A stretch of 64,000 bases of DNA from an uncultured Pelagibacteraceae bacterium (lineage in GTDB: Bacteria; Pseudomonadota; Alphaproteobacteria; Pelagibacterales; Pelagibacteraceae): the NCBI GenBank assembly GCA_902601545.1, contig CACKNR010000005.1, positions 1 through 64,000 of the forward strand, given 5' to 3'. The notes beneath the pieces were generated by a model that saw nothing but the letters and a program-made list of their open reading frames with translations, was not told the DNA's origin and searched no databases. Made by a program: the position numbers and the translations under genes. The stretch's first letter is position 1, and each line of letters opens with the position of its first letter. Positions 1 through 8,302 of the stretch are shown piece by piece.

Positions 1-795
1 AATAGCGATAAACTTTCTTTCTTCGTCTAAACAATTATACTTTGATGATAATCTTTTAAAAACTAGACTAAGATCTATTATTTTTTGACTTTTTAATAAA
101 CTTAATGTTTCATAAGTGGCAATTGATTGGTACATTTCATCTGAATTTTTTAAATTTTTAAAAACATCATCACATAATATTAAGCCTCCATCTCTAATTA
201 ATTTAATTGCATTTATAATATCTATACAAACCACTGGATAGCCGTGTGCTCCATCAATCCAAATCAGATCATAACTTTTTTTATGATTTAATAATTTGAC
301 TGAATTCATTTCAACAAAATTAATATTACCAGAAGAAGATATTCTTTTATTTCTACTTTCAATAAACTCATTAATTTTTGTTTCACGATTGTAATAATTT
401 CTAAAATTTTTATCTTCCCGACCTAAATCGATTGTATCAATATTTGAGTTTGGAAATAATTTTGATAATAAAAAAGCATTATTCCCATCGTATGTACCAA
501 TCTCTAGAATATTCTTGATTTCTAAACTTTTTTTTAAAGAAATGCTTGAAAACAATACTTCATGCTCCGATGACATTCCGTTGGGAAGAATTTCAAATTT
601 TTCTTTTGTCAAATTTAAATTTTCAACTCCTTTTTTTCGGTCTAATCCAAGTTCTTCAAAAAAAAATTCTTGTTTCTTTTTAAATAATTCTTTTTGATAT
701 GTTTTAAATTTATAAATATATTTTAATTTTTGAAAAATTTTTTTAGGTATTTTATGGGGTTGTAAAAAGTTTTTGAAGATTCTTATTTTAGTCAT
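1..795 (-). CDS. Class I SAM-dependent methyltransferase (3' end cut by window edge)
   Basis: The reading frame is open for 265 codons from the ATG at 795 and runs off the left edge, so the C-terminus is not visible. A SAM-binding motif I (ILEIGTYDGNNAF) lies near residues 96-108. A downstream strand-and-acid segment (YDLIWIDGAHGYPVV) lies near residue 180, followed by a GGLILCDDV strand. This is the layout of the Methyltransf_24-like class I fold. The substrate cannot be read from the sequence. It is the last visible gene of a leftward run with two other methyltransferases and an SGNH hydrolase, which suggests modification of a surface glycan or lipid. No clear Shine-Dalgarno sequence precedes the start. 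The family call is firm; the role is inference. Confidence 0.75.
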   Translation of the reverse strand, partial: MTKIRIFKNFLQPHKIPKKIFQKLKYIYKFKTYQKELFKKKQEFFFEELGLDRKKGVENLNLTKEKFEILPNGMSSEHEVLFSSISLKKSLEIKNILEIGTYDGNNAFLLSKLFPNSNIDTIDLGREDKNFRNYYNRETKINEFIESRNKRISSSGNINFVEMNSVKLLNHKKSYDLIWIDGAHGYPVVCIDIINAIKLIRDGGLILCDDVFKNLKNSDEMYQSIATYETLSLLKSQKIIDLSLVFKRLSSKYNCLDEERKFIAI

Positions 796-823
796 ATTTA
801 ATCAATTTTTCAGATATTTTTTT

Positions 824-1681
824 TCAAGAAAAATCTACTAGGCAATGCTTAACCTGTCCATCATATTTATGAATGAAAGGATAACGCAAAGATGACCATT
901 TTTGATTCCACGGGCAATTTTCCCAAAAAATTTTCTTTGAATTTGACCAAGGATATTTATCAAAATATATTTCTTCTCCGCCAACAAGTTTTTTATATTC
1001 TCTACTACAACAATAAAGAGTGGATTTGTTGCTTGAAATAATTTTAAAATAATTGTCTATCTCTCCAACAGTCATCTCCTGAAAAGCAGCTATAGTAATA
1101 AAAAAATCTATATTTTTATTCATTAGATAATTCTTAAAATTTGCAGGTATGAAATTTAGTTTTTTTTCCTCTTTGAAGTCAATCTTATCAACTAATCCAA
1201 TAGAATTGTTCAATTCGATATTTAACTCTTTCAAAATTAAATAATCATTAATTAGTGTTTCTGTTAAATTTACGTTGTAAATTTTTGCTTCTGGAAAAGA
1301 TAAATGAGCACCTAAAACTCCATTTAACTTTCCATCACCAATTATACAGATTTTTTTTGGATTAACATATGCTTTAAGTTTTTCAAAAGTAAGAATATGT
1401 CTTATGGTGTCAATATCTATATATCTATGTGTTTGATCAAAAATTGATTTGTATAATTTATAAGTTTTTGAATTAAAGATTTCTTCCCCAAAAATTTTTT
1501 TATTTAAAAAATCATAGAACAAATTTTTAAAACCTTTTTTTGTATAACTGCCAAAACCAAAATGAGACAGTTTGTTAAAGACATTACTATCTTTTGTGAG
1601 CAACTTTTTCCAATGAGACGATTTTAAATTATCAGTATTTTTAATGTTTTTATAAAGTTTTTCTAAAATCAAATCTTGCAT
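824..1681 (-). CDS. Putative sugar O-methyltransferase-like protein
   Basis: This 285-residue protein has a glycine-containing nucleotide-binding-type strand-turn (ICIIGDGKLNGVLG, about residues 111-124) in the middle of the chain. It has a helical N-terminal third and a C-terminal half rich in aromatic residues. The overall pattern (a long N-terminal lead, GDG motif, then an FFITIAAFQEM segment) resembles the 'putative sugar O-methyltransferase' group found in surface-polysaccharide clusters. The motif I is degenerate, so activity is uncertain. It is separated by only 5 bases from the methyltransferase gene upstream (1687-2514) and by 28 bases from the next one downstream, so co-transcription is likely. 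The glycan target is inferred from context. Confidence 0.5.
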   Translation of the reverse strand: MQDLILEKLYKNIKNTDNLKSSHWKKLLTKDSNVFNKLSHFGFGSYTKKGFKNLFYDFLNKKIFGEEIFNSKTYKLYKSIFDQTHRYIDIDTIRHILTFEKLKAYVNPKKICIIGDGKLNGVLGAHLSFPEAKIYNVNLTETLINDYLILKELNIELNNSIGLVDKIDFKEEKKLNFIPANFKNYLMNKNIDFFITIAAFQEMTVGEIDNYFKIISSNKSTLYCCSREYKKLVGGEEIYFDKYPWSNSKKIFWENCPWNQKWSSLRYPFIHKYDGQVKHCLVDFS

Positions 1682-1686
1682 GTTGT

Positions 1687-2514
1687 TTAATTAAAAAAAT
1701 CTATAAATTTTTTGTTTTTTTTTTGTAAACAAAAAAGTCCATTTTTGCTTTTTAAGTTTTTAAAAATTCGCTTTACAGCAAGAGCTACACCTGGATGATA
1801 ATACTTATTAAAACGTTTGCTATAAATTAAATCAGAATTTTTATTTTTATAGAGTGAGGAAAAAGAGAAATTTTTCGACTCTACTTCATAATCATCTCCT
1901 ATTATAAATCCATTATTATTAAGTATTTTTTTTGATGAAATAATATCTTTGTAAACAAAATTAAATTGGTGGGAGGCATCAATGATAATTAAGTCAAATT
2001 TTTTTGAATTTTTTACAAAAAAGTTTCTCGTTGACATCTTTTTTACAAAAAAACGAATGTTTCCTCTTTCTTTTTTAATTGTTTTTAAGTTGTGTGAAAA
2101 CAAATTATATATGTTTTGATTTCTGAGGTTTTCATTACATTTTTTATATCTAAAATCATTATTTATATCAGAGATCTCATAAGCATTAAATAAATCAACG
2201 CAAAAATGATCTACTTTAACACTAAGATTTTCTCTTGAAATTGATAAAGTATTTTGTCCACAGAAAACACCAAGTTCTAAAATTTTTATTTTTTTTTTTT
2301 TTATTTTTTTTAAAATTAATTTTGTAATTTTCAATCTTTCTCTACCGGCTTCTTGGTCAGAAAATAAGTAACTTCCTACATATGGTTTTTTTGTCATCTT
2401 ACAAAAGATATATATAGGATACCCGCTGTAATAGTAAATTCTTACAACCATTTCCCATAGAATTCTATTTTTTTTCAAAAATTTATCGTAGATATATCTT
2501 AACAAGATTTTCAT
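1687..2514 (-). CDS. Class I SAM-dependent methyltransferase
   Basis: This 275-residue protein has a clear SAM-binding motif I (ILELGVFCGQNTL, about residues 78-90). A second acidic motif (FDLIIIDASHQF, about residue 173) is followed by the GFIIGDDY strand, as in the Methyltransf_24 family. The N-terminus is basic and aromatic and could be an amphipathic membrane contact. A lysine-rich, very AT-rich stretch just before motif I comes from a long T run on the plus strand. The gene sits in the leftward cluster of surface-modification-type genes. The substrate is unknown; a glycosyl or lipid O-methyl transfer is a guess from neighbours. Confidence 0.7.
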   Translation of the reverse strand: MKILLRYIYDKFLKKNRILWEMVVRIYYYSGYPIYIFCKMTKKPYVGSYLFSDQEAGRERLKITKLILKKIKKKKIKILELGVFCGQNTLSISRENLSVKVDHFCVDLFNAYEISDINNDFRYKKCNENLRNQNIYNLFSHNLKTIKKERGNIRFFVKKMSTRNFFVKNSKKFDLIIIDASHQFNFVYKDIISSKKILNNNGFIIGDDYEVESKNFSFSSLYKNKNSDLIYSKRFNKYYHPGVALAVKRIFKNLKSKNGLFCLQKKNKKFIDFFN

Positions 2515-2550
2515 ATTGAAGGAAAATTCCGTTTTAACGTAGTTATTAAA

Positions 2551-2667
2551 TCACCACAACGGATATATGTCTTTATTTGACTTTTTTTTATTTCTTTTAT
2601 TTTGTTTATACATAAAAAAAATTATCAGAACTATTACTAAAAATATTAAAATTATTTCAAAAGACAT
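2551..2667 (-). CDS. Possible 38-residue single-pass membrane peptide
   Basis: An open frame of 38 codons fills most of the gap between the SGNH hydrolase gene and the methyltransferase gene, on the same strand as both. It starts MSFEIILIFLVIVLII, giving one hydrophobic segment of about 16-18 residues. A strongly basic tail (KQNKRNKKKSNK) follows, and the chain ends in YPLW. This layout is that of a small inner-membrane protein with a cytoplasmic basic tail. No clear Shine-Dalgarno sequence is visible, and such frames also arise by chance in AT-rich DNA, so I hold it as a candidate only. Confidence 0.35.
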   Translation of the reverse strand: MSFEIILIFLVIVLIIFFMYKQNKRNKKKSNKDIYPLW

Positions 2668-2699
2668 TTATTAAATATAATACTCTTAAAACACAAAGA

Positions 2700-3677
2700 T
2701 TAAAAGTTATTAAAAATATACTTAGCACAAAGTTGATACCCTAAATCTGTCATATGCACTCTATCCATAAAAAGCCACTCTTTTTTTTCAGAAATTCTAG
2801 ATATCATTTCATTTAAATTGTAGAAGTTGATAGAATTTTTTTTGCAATTATTTTTATACAACTCATAAAATTGATCATATTTTTTGGTCAGTTCATCATA
2901 TATATAGTTGTCTTGAGGATTGTTAATAAGTTTTTTCTCTTCATCAGTAAATGAATTTTCCTTTTTTCCCCAAAATATATAAGGAGATAAATAAAATTCT
3001 ATTTCAACATTCAACGACTTACCTATTAGTCTAATTATTTCAATATTTCTATCTATGACTTCATTTATATTTATTTCCGGAAAATCACTACTAGGCAAAT
3101 TTTTTTCAAACTTAATTTTTCTTAAAATTTGATCTTTTAAACTTCCTTGTAAATTTTTAAGATTATCTTGGAAAAATTGATTATTATACATAGGACCCGG
3201 ATATTTTTTTGAAAAGGATTTAACCGAGTACATAAATAATTCATTAATACCAGATAAAATAATTATTTTTTTTATTTTTTTTAAATTTTTAATCATTAAC
3301 ATGAATTGGATAATCTCTTGAAAGCCATTAAATGCTCGACCACCTAAATTAAAACAAAATTCATCAGACAGCGTTGTTAAATTTGAGGAAATCGTTCCCA
3401 TGTCTTTTGTCGATCCTACGCCAAAAACCTGCGATCCACCTAAAATAACAGTTTGTTCTTTGTTAGATTTATTTTTATTAAATTCCAAACATTCCTCAAA
3501 TATTGTTTTTTTAGAAAATAAGTTATAATCAAAATTGAATCTAAGTCCGAATTGATCTGTATTGCAAACTTTCGATCTAATTCCAGGAGACTGAACAAAC
3601 ATTAGATAGTTTACGTAAGTAAATCTTATTTTATCGTAGATTTTAAATTGCGGGCAAATTTTATATCGATTTTTCAT
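2700..3677 (-). CDS. SGNH/GDSL-type hydrolase-like protein
   Basis: This 325-residue protein shows the SGNH hydrolase blocks in order. A nucleophile segment GGSQVFGVG holds Ser near residue 82. A block with Gly and Asn (SGINELF) lies near residue 142, and a C-terminal D-x-x-H pair (DRVHMTDLG) has Asp near 305 and His near 308. These enzymes hydrolyse or transfer esters, often acetyl groups on polysaccharides. No signal peptide is evident at the N-terminus. As first gene of the leftward run with three methyltransferases, it probably belongs to a surface glycan modification set. The fold is well supported; the substrate is inference. Confidence 0.65.
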   Translation of the reverse strand: MKNRYKICPQFKIYDKIRFTYVNYLMFVQSPGIRSKVCNTDQFGLRFNFDYNLFSKKTIFEECLEFNKNKSNKEQTVILGGSQVFGVGSTKDMGTISSNLTTLSDEFCFNLGGRAFNGFQEIIQFMLMIKNLKKIKKIIILSGINELFMYSVKSFSKKYPGPMYNNQFFQDNLKNLQGSLKDQILRKIKFEKNLPSSDFPEININEVIDRNIEIIRLIGKSLNVEIEFYLSPYIFWGKKENSFTDEEKKLINNPQDNYIYDELTKKYDQFYELYKNNCKKNSINFYNLNEMISRISEKKEWLFMDRVHMTDLGYQLCAKYIFNNF

Positions 3678-3703
3678 TTTAAATTTTTCTTAATTCTCTA
3701 TTA

Positions 3704-3961
3704 GGGGCGTTCTGTTGCCAGGTGCCCCAAACCCCGTAACTTAATTAACTAAGTTAATTAAGCTGCAAGTGCAAATTTTTGATTTGCATTTATAAATTAG
3801 CCCGTTACGTCGGAACTATCTCGGACGAAAGAACAGCCTTTAGACACCCGTCGATCCTGATTCACCCCCTAAAAGTTTTTTGGTGGAGGTGGTGGGTACT
3901 GCCCCCACGTCCGTGATGTTTATTACGAAATTCGTTTATCGTCGTAGTTGGAAAACCAACG
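3704..3961 (-). ncRNA. ssrA: tmRNA, circularly permuted two-piece form
   Basis: Read on the minus strand, the acceptor piece comes first and ends with CACCTCC, then A and an encoded CCA at 3881. A T-arm (GTGGG, loop GGCAGTA, CCCAC) precedes it. After a 14-base A/T-rich spacer the coding piece begins at 3869 with GGGGGTG, which pairs with CACCTCC over 7 bp with one G-U. The conserved AATCAGGATCGACGGG follows. A tag frame then encodes ANQKFALAA and a stop. The 3' end is a GGGG...CCCC pseudoknot-like segment near 3704. This split arrangement is known for alphaproteobacterial tmRNA, which rescues stalled ribosomes with SmpB. A TATAAT box at 3966-3971 (minus) precedes the 5' end, which begins in a GTTGG/CCAAC hairpin. 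Outer ends are approximate. Confidence 0.9.
3758..3787 (-). other. tmRNA proteolysis-tag reading frame
   Basis: Within ssrA, the frame GCA AAT CAA AAA TTT GCA CTT GCA GCT TAA encodes the nine-residue tag ANQKFALAA. It starts at an alanine resume codon, as in other tmRNAs. The LAA ending is the usual degradation signal for ClpXP-type proteases. At nine residues it is on the short side for a tag. The resume codon is assigned by analogy with known tags. Confidence 0.75.
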
Positions 3962-4013
3962 ATTTATTATACTATAAAATTAAATAATAGGTATACTGCA
4001 ATTAAGTTATTCG

Positions 4014-5288
4014 ATGAAAAAAAACCATTTAGTAAATTATTGTTTATTTTTTTTATTATTAACATGTTTTTTTCTGGGTTTTTATTTTAATGAAGATAGC
4101 GCAGGTGGGGGAAGGATTGATTTAATTGAACATGAATGGGGAAATTTAAGTTTATTTAAAAACAAACCTCTGCTTGAAGCTTTAACCAGTCTAAATTATG
4201 AATCTTCCAGAACACCATTATTTTTAATAATTCATAAATATAATTTTTTTATAAATGAAATCCAAGATTTAAGAGTTACAACTTTTGTTTTCGGAATTTT
4301 AATTTTATTTTTTTATTTTTTATGTTTGAAAAAAATTTATAAGAACGAAGAATTCTCATTATTGTTGCTTATTTCATCCTTAATTCTTTTAAGTCCTTAT
4401 CTTAGATCCTCTGTATATTGGGCAAATCAAGAACATTTATCAATTTTGTTTTTAATATTAAGCTTAATTTTTTTACATTCATCACAAAATGAAAACTTAA
4501 AAGATAATATAATAAGTATTTATCTCTTTCCAGTTTTGAGCAGTTTATTTGCGTTTTTAGCTTTCTACTCCGATCAAAAACTTTTTTTTATTTCAGCTAT
4601 TGTATATTTTTTTTTTATTAAAAATAAGCCAGCTTCATTCTTTTTTTGTTATTCTTTAATAAATTTTTTATTCTTTATTCCTGCTTTATATTTGTTTTAT
4701 ATTTGGGGCAATATTGTACCAATTGAGTCTCAATTTAGATTAGGCATTACGCTCTCTAATATAAATATATTTATCTCTAATATTGGTATTTACTTTATCC
4801 CCTTTTTTTTAATGATTTTTTTTCAGAGGAAATATGAAAATCTCAAATTAAACCAGTCTCAAGTTTTTTTTATAATATTATCTACATTAATATTGCTATT
4901 TACTCTTCCCCTCGAACCATCTCAGGAAGGAGGAGGTATAATATTTAGATTTTTAAGTTTAATGTATTTAAAAGGGCTGTTTAAACTTGACTGGGCAATT
5001 TTTAAAATAGTTTATTTAATCATCAATATGATATTCTTATATTTTGTAGCGATTTTTTTAAGATCTAGCTTAAAAAATATTTTTATTTTATCTTCTCTAG
5101 GATTAATTTTTTATCTTACTTATTTCTCTTATCAATCATACGTTGATCCAATTTTTTTGATAATGATTTATACATTACTAGATACAAAAAATACTAATCT
5201 CACTAGTCCAAAATTAGTTTATATAAGTTTTATATTTTATAGTTTGATTCTGGTTAACTCATTGTTATTCAGGTTGTACATAATTTAG
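4014..5288 (+). CDS. Polytopic membrane protein, possible GT-C type glycosyltransferase
   Basis: This 424-residue protein is very hydrophobic, with roughly ten to eleven membrane segments. The first segment, at residues 8-24, is followed by a periplasm-sized loop rich in acidic residues (NEDSAGGGRID, then EHEWGNL). A long soluble loop after the first membrane helix holding acidic residues is typical of GT-C glycosyltransferases (PMT/ArnT-like), but no diagnostic motif allows a firm call. It sits between ssrA and thyX, on the opposite strand from the methyltransferase run, and may belong to the same surface-glycan region. A TATACT box at 3992-3997 could serve as its -10, leaving a very short leader. 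Function unknown. Confidence 0.55.
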   Translation: MKKNHLVNYCLFFLLLTCFFLGFYFNEDSAGGGRIDLIEHEWGNLSLFKNKPLLEALTSLNYESSRTPLFLIIHKYNFFINEIQDLRVTTFVFGILILFFYFLCLKKIYKNEEFSLLLLISSLILLSPYLRSSVYWANQEHLSILFLILSLIFLHSSQNENLKDNIISIYLFPVLSSLFAFLAFYSDQKLFFISAIVYFFFIKNKPASFFFCYSLINFLFFIPALYLFYIWGNIVPIESQFRLGITLSNINIFISNIGIYFIPFFLMIFFQRKYENLKLNQSQVFFIILSTLILLFTLPLEPSQEGGGIIFRFLSLMYLKGLFKLDWAIFKIVYLIINMIFLYFVAIFLRSSLKNIFILSSLGLIFYLTYFSYQSYVDPIFLIMIYTLLDTKNTNLTSPKLVYISFIFYSLILVNSLLFRLYII

Positions 5289-5331
5289 TATTAAAAATTG
5301 GCAATCTTTATCAACAATTTATTTTCATTTT

Positions 5332-5359
5332 TTGAAAAAAAAATTACAATTAGTATACA
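5332..5359 (+). promoter_or_regulatory. Predicted sigma-70-type promoter for thyX
   Basis: TTGAAA at 5332-5337 and TATACA at 5354-5359 are separated by 16 bases and lie about 20 bases upstream of the thyX start. The A-rich spacer and AT-rich background make this a moderate call. Confidence 0.4.
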
Positions 5360-5380
5360 TATCTATTAATTGTATTCAGA

Positions 5381-6328
5381 ATGAAATTAACTAAAGAACA
5401 AAAACAAGAAATATCAGATCAACAATCTCAGAAAAATTCTACTAAGCGAGTAACCTCACCTGAATTGGAAAAGATTTTATATGAGGCTTTGCCTGTATTA
5501 GATCACGGTTTTATAAGGGTAGTTGATTATATGGGTGATGACAGCTCAATTGTTCAATCGGCAAGAGTTTCATATGGAAAAGGAACAAAAAAAGTTTCAA
5601 CTGATGAAGGTTTAATTAAATATTTAATGAGACATTGGCATTCAACACCTTTTGAGATGTGTGAAATAAAATACCATGTTAAGCTGCCTATATTCATCGC
5701 ACGTCAATGGATTAGACACAGAACAGCTAATGTAAATGAATACTCGGCGAGATACTCTATTCTAGATAAAGAATTTTATATTCCAACAAAAGATCAGTTA
5801 TCAGCTCAATCAACTTCTAATAGGCAAGGTCGTGGCGACTTAATTACAGGTGAGCAAGCAGATGAAGTTTTAAAAATATTAAAAGATGATGCAACAAGAA
5901 CTTATGATAACTATGAGAAAATGCTTAATGAAAGATACGATGGAACCACTATTAAAGAAGGAAAAGCCGGTTTAGCTAGAGAACTTGCAAGAATGAATTT
6001 AACTTTAAATTCCTATACTCAATGGTATTGGAAAACAGACTTGCTTAATTTATTAAATTTTTTATTTCTAAGAGCCGATAGTCACGCTCAATACGAAATA
6101 AGGGTTTATGCAGAGACGATGCTTGATACTGTAAAAAGATGGGTGCCTATTACTCATTCTGCTTTTTTAGATTATAGAGTAGGAGCAGTCCATGTTTCTG
6201 CTAAAGGCAAAAAAGTTATTCAACAAATGATAAACGGGGAAAAAGTTTCTCATGAAAATTCAGGTCTATCAAAGAGAGAATGGAATGAATTAATGATATC
6301 CTTCGGTTTTACTAAAAAGACTGTTTAA
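5381..6328 (+). CDS. thyX: Flavin-dependent thymidylate synthase ThyX
   Basis: ThyX makes dTMP from dUMP using methylenetetrahydrofolate and reduced FAD, in place of ThyA. The family signature RHRxxSxNExSxRY appears as [14 protein letters not shown] starting at residue 112, so the usual first serine is alanine here. Other ThyX segments are present: the early SARVSYG (about residue 61), HxxPFE as HSTPFE (about residue 88), and a late [19 protein letters not shown] segment that carries substrate contacts. At 315 residues it is near family length, with an extra charged N-terminal tail of about 30 residues. It ends 17 bases inside the convergent mrp gene, so the two 3' ends overlap. Confidence 0.95.
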   Translation: MKLTKEQKQEISDQQSQKNSTKRVTSPELEKILYEALPVLDHGFIRVVDYMGDDSSIVQSARVSYGKGTKKVSTDEGLIKYLMRHWHSTPFEMCEIKYHVKLPIFIARQWIRHRTANVNEYSARYSILDKEFYIPTKDQLSAQSTSNRQGRGDLITGEQADEVLKILKDDATRTYDNYEKMLNERYDGTTIKEGKAGLARELARMNLTLNSYTQWYWKTDLLNLLNFLFLRADSHAQYEIRVYAETMLDTVKRWVPITHSAFLDYRVGAVHVSAKGKKVIQQMINGEKVSHENSGLSKREWNELMISFGFTKKTV

Positions 6329-7103
6329 TTCTTTCAGCTATACTTTTAAATAATTTTGAAATCTCATGATCCGGTTGAGAATATACTAAAGGTTTTCCAT
6401 TATCAGCAGAAATTCTTAAATCTTGGCTTAAAGGCAAGTGCCCTAAAAATTCTTTATTAAATTCTTTTGCAGTTTTTTCAACTCCTCCTTCACCAAAAAT
6501 TTTGTATTCTTTACCATTATCATCTTTAAAAAAACTCATATTATCTATAAGACCTAATATTTTTACACCAGTTTTTTCAAACATTTGTATTCCTCTTTTT
6601 ACATCTAATAAGGCAAGATCTTGTGGGGTAGAAACTATAATTGCTCCATCTATTTCTACTTCCTGAACAAATGTTAATTGAGTATCACCAGTTCCTGGAG
6701 GCATATCAATTATAATTACATCTCTATCTTTCCACAGGACTTTCTGGATCATCGTTTTAATCGCGCTTATAACCATGGGACCTCTCCACATCATTGGTGT
6801 CTGTTCGTCAATTAATAAACCCATTGACATGCACTGAGCTCCAAATTTTTCTAGAGGTATTATTGATTTATTATCTTCACTTTTAGGTTTTTCATTTAAA
6901 TTAAGAATTTTTGGTAAAGATGGTCCGTAAACATCTGCATCAAGTATTCCAATTTTTAATCCTAAATGTTGCAAAGCGAAAGCAAGATTTACTGCAACTG
7001 TGGATTTACCAACTCCACCTTTTGCACTTGAAACCATTATAGCGGACTTCGTGCCTTTAATTGGCGATTTAACAAATTGTTTTGGGGGAGGTTTTTGGCT
7101 CAT
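6312..7103 (-). CDS. mrp: Mrp/NBP35-family P-loop ATPase (ApbC-like Fe-S carrier)
   Basis: This 263-residue ATPase has a deviant Walker A motif ([10 protein letters not shown], residues 26-35), a switch segment [10 protein letters not shown], and the family strand [14 protein letters not shown]. Family members carry or transfer iron-sulfur clusters. The N-terminal DUF59-like domain found in longer homologues is absent, and the gene starts just before the ATPase core. After [10 protein letters not shown], where many homologues have CPHC, this protein reads [12 protein letters not shown], so the cluster-bridging CxxC is missing. Related alphaproteobacterial proteins also seem to lack it. It is convergent with thyX and divergent from hflK. 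Confidence 0.88.
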   Translation of the reverse strand: MSQKPPPKQFVKSPIKGTKSAIMVSSAKGGVGKSTVAVNLAFALQHLGLKIGILDADVYGPSLPKILNLNEKPKSEDNKSIIPLEKFGAQCMSMGLLIDEQTPMMWRGPMVISAIKTMIQKVLWKDRDVIIIDMPPGTGDTQLTFVQEVEIDGAIIVSTPQDLALLDVKRGIQMFEKTGVKILGLIDNMSFFKDDNGKEYKIFGEGGVEKTAKEFNKEFLGHLPLSQDLRISADNGKPLVYSQPDHEISKLFKSIAERIKQSF

Positions 7104-7151
7104 GTTTCAGTTTTATCAAATGTTTTAGACATTATAGCGCTCCTTCTTAAC

Positions 7152-7181
7152 TTGTTTTTAGGATAAAAGTCACTATATAAA
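7152..7181 (+). promoter_or_regulatory. Predicted promoter for hflK, start point at or next to the ATG
   Basis: TTGTTT at 7152-7157 is followed after 16-18 bases by TATATA/TATAAA (7174-7181). The hflK ATG lies at 7187, only 5-7 bases after the -10 box, and no Shine-Dalgarno sequence is present. A leaderless transcript is therefore plausible. Confidence 0.4.
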
Positions 7182-7186
7182 GTGTC

Positions 7187-8302
7187 ATGAGTTTCAAAGA
7201 CAAGATTTTAAATAACCAATCGCCATGGGGAGCACCTCCAGGTGGGGATGGAGGAAGAGGTTCGCCTGGTGGAAATGGATCAGGATCTAGACAAGACCCA
7301 CCTAGTCTAGATGACGTAATTAAAAATTTTCAAAAAACTATTAACAAGTTTTCAGGAGGAAAATCAGGAGGTTCTAGACCAATAATTATAGGTTTAATTA
7401 TTGTAACGCTACTTTACGTTGCAAGTGGTCTCTATAGAGTTTTACCTGATGAGCAAGGAGTAGTTTTAAGATTTGGTAAATACGTAAACACTACTCAACC
7501 AGGATTACATTATCATTTTCCAACACCTTTTGAGAGAGTTTTAACTCCTAAAGTTACAAAAGTTAATCGTGTAGATGTTGGTTTTAGACCAGCGAGTGAT
7601 AGCGGGCGATCATCTGGTGTAGGAAACGTTCCAGAGGAAAGTCTTATGTTAACCGGAGATGAAAATATCGTAGATATAAATTACTCCGTCTTTTGGGTAA
7701 TAAAAGATGCTCAAAAATTTTTATTTAACATTCAAAGTCCAGTTGAAACAGTTAAAGCAGCATCAGAGACTGCAATGAGAGAGGTAATAGCAAAAAATAG
7801 AATTCAAAATATTTTAACTGAGGGTAGATCAAAAATAGAGGTAGAAGTCCAAGAGATAGCTCAATTAATTTTAGATGAATACGGTTCAGGAATACAATTA
7901 ACTCAAGTGCAAACACAACAAGCAGACCCACCTGAGCAAGTTATAGATGCATTTAGGGACGTACAGGCTGCTAGAGCAGATAGAGAGAGATCAAAAAACG
8001 AAGCAGAGGCTTACGCTAATGATGTTATTCCAAGAGCACGAGGGGAAGCAGAGCAAGTTTTACAACAAGCAGAAGCTTACAAAAAAGAAGTAGTGGCAAA
8101 AGCTGAGGGTGAAGCAAGCAGATTTCTAGCGATTTATAATGAGTATAAAAATGCAAAACAAGTTACACAAGAAAGAATGTATCTGGAAACAATGGAAAAA
8201 GTTTTAGCTGATATTGATAAAGTAATTATTGATAAAGAGTCAGGCTCAGGTGTAGTTCCTTACTTACCTTTACCGGAATTAAAAAAAGGGAGTACCAATT
8301 AA
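7187..8302 (+). CDS. hflK: HflK, SPFH-domain partner of FtsH
   Basis: HflK forms with HflC a membrane-anchored ring that surrounds and modulates the FtsH protease. The 371-residue chain starts with a glycine-rich tail (GAPPGGDGGRGSPGG) as in other HflK proteins. One membrane segment lies near residues 67-83, and the SPFH/band-7 domain begins at LPDEQGVVLRFGKY. A long charged, alanine-rich coiled coil (about residues 255-320, EAEAYANDV, RARGEAEQVL) follows. Its stop codon overlaps the hflC start by one base, indicating translational coupling and a 1:1 complex. The downstream order hflC, DUF2065, degP is typical of alphaproteobacteria and marks an envelope protein-quality operon. Confidence 0.95.
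   Translation: MSFKDKILNNQSPWGAPPGGDGGRGSPGGNGSGSRQDPPSLDDVIKNFQKTINKFSGGKSGGSRPIIIGLIIVTLLYVASGLYRVLPDEQGVVLRFGKYVNTTQPGLHYHFPTPFERVLTPKVTKVNRVDVGFRPASDSGRSSGVGNVPEESLMLTGDENIVDINYSVFWVIKDAQKFLFNIQSPVETVKAASETAMREVIAKNRIQNILTEGRSKIEVEVQEIAQLILDEYGSGIQLTQVQTQQADPPEQVIDAFRDVQAARADRERSKNEAEAYANDVIPRARGEAEQVLQQAEAYKKEVVAKAEGEASRFLAIYNEYKNAKQVTQERMYLETMEKVLADIDKVIIDKESGSGVVPYLPLPELKKGSTN

Noticed and set aside
515-697. Plus-strand 60-codon frame in the first methyltransferase
   Set aside because: It lies fully inside the minus-strand methyltransferase frame, which has real motifs; low-complexity composition.
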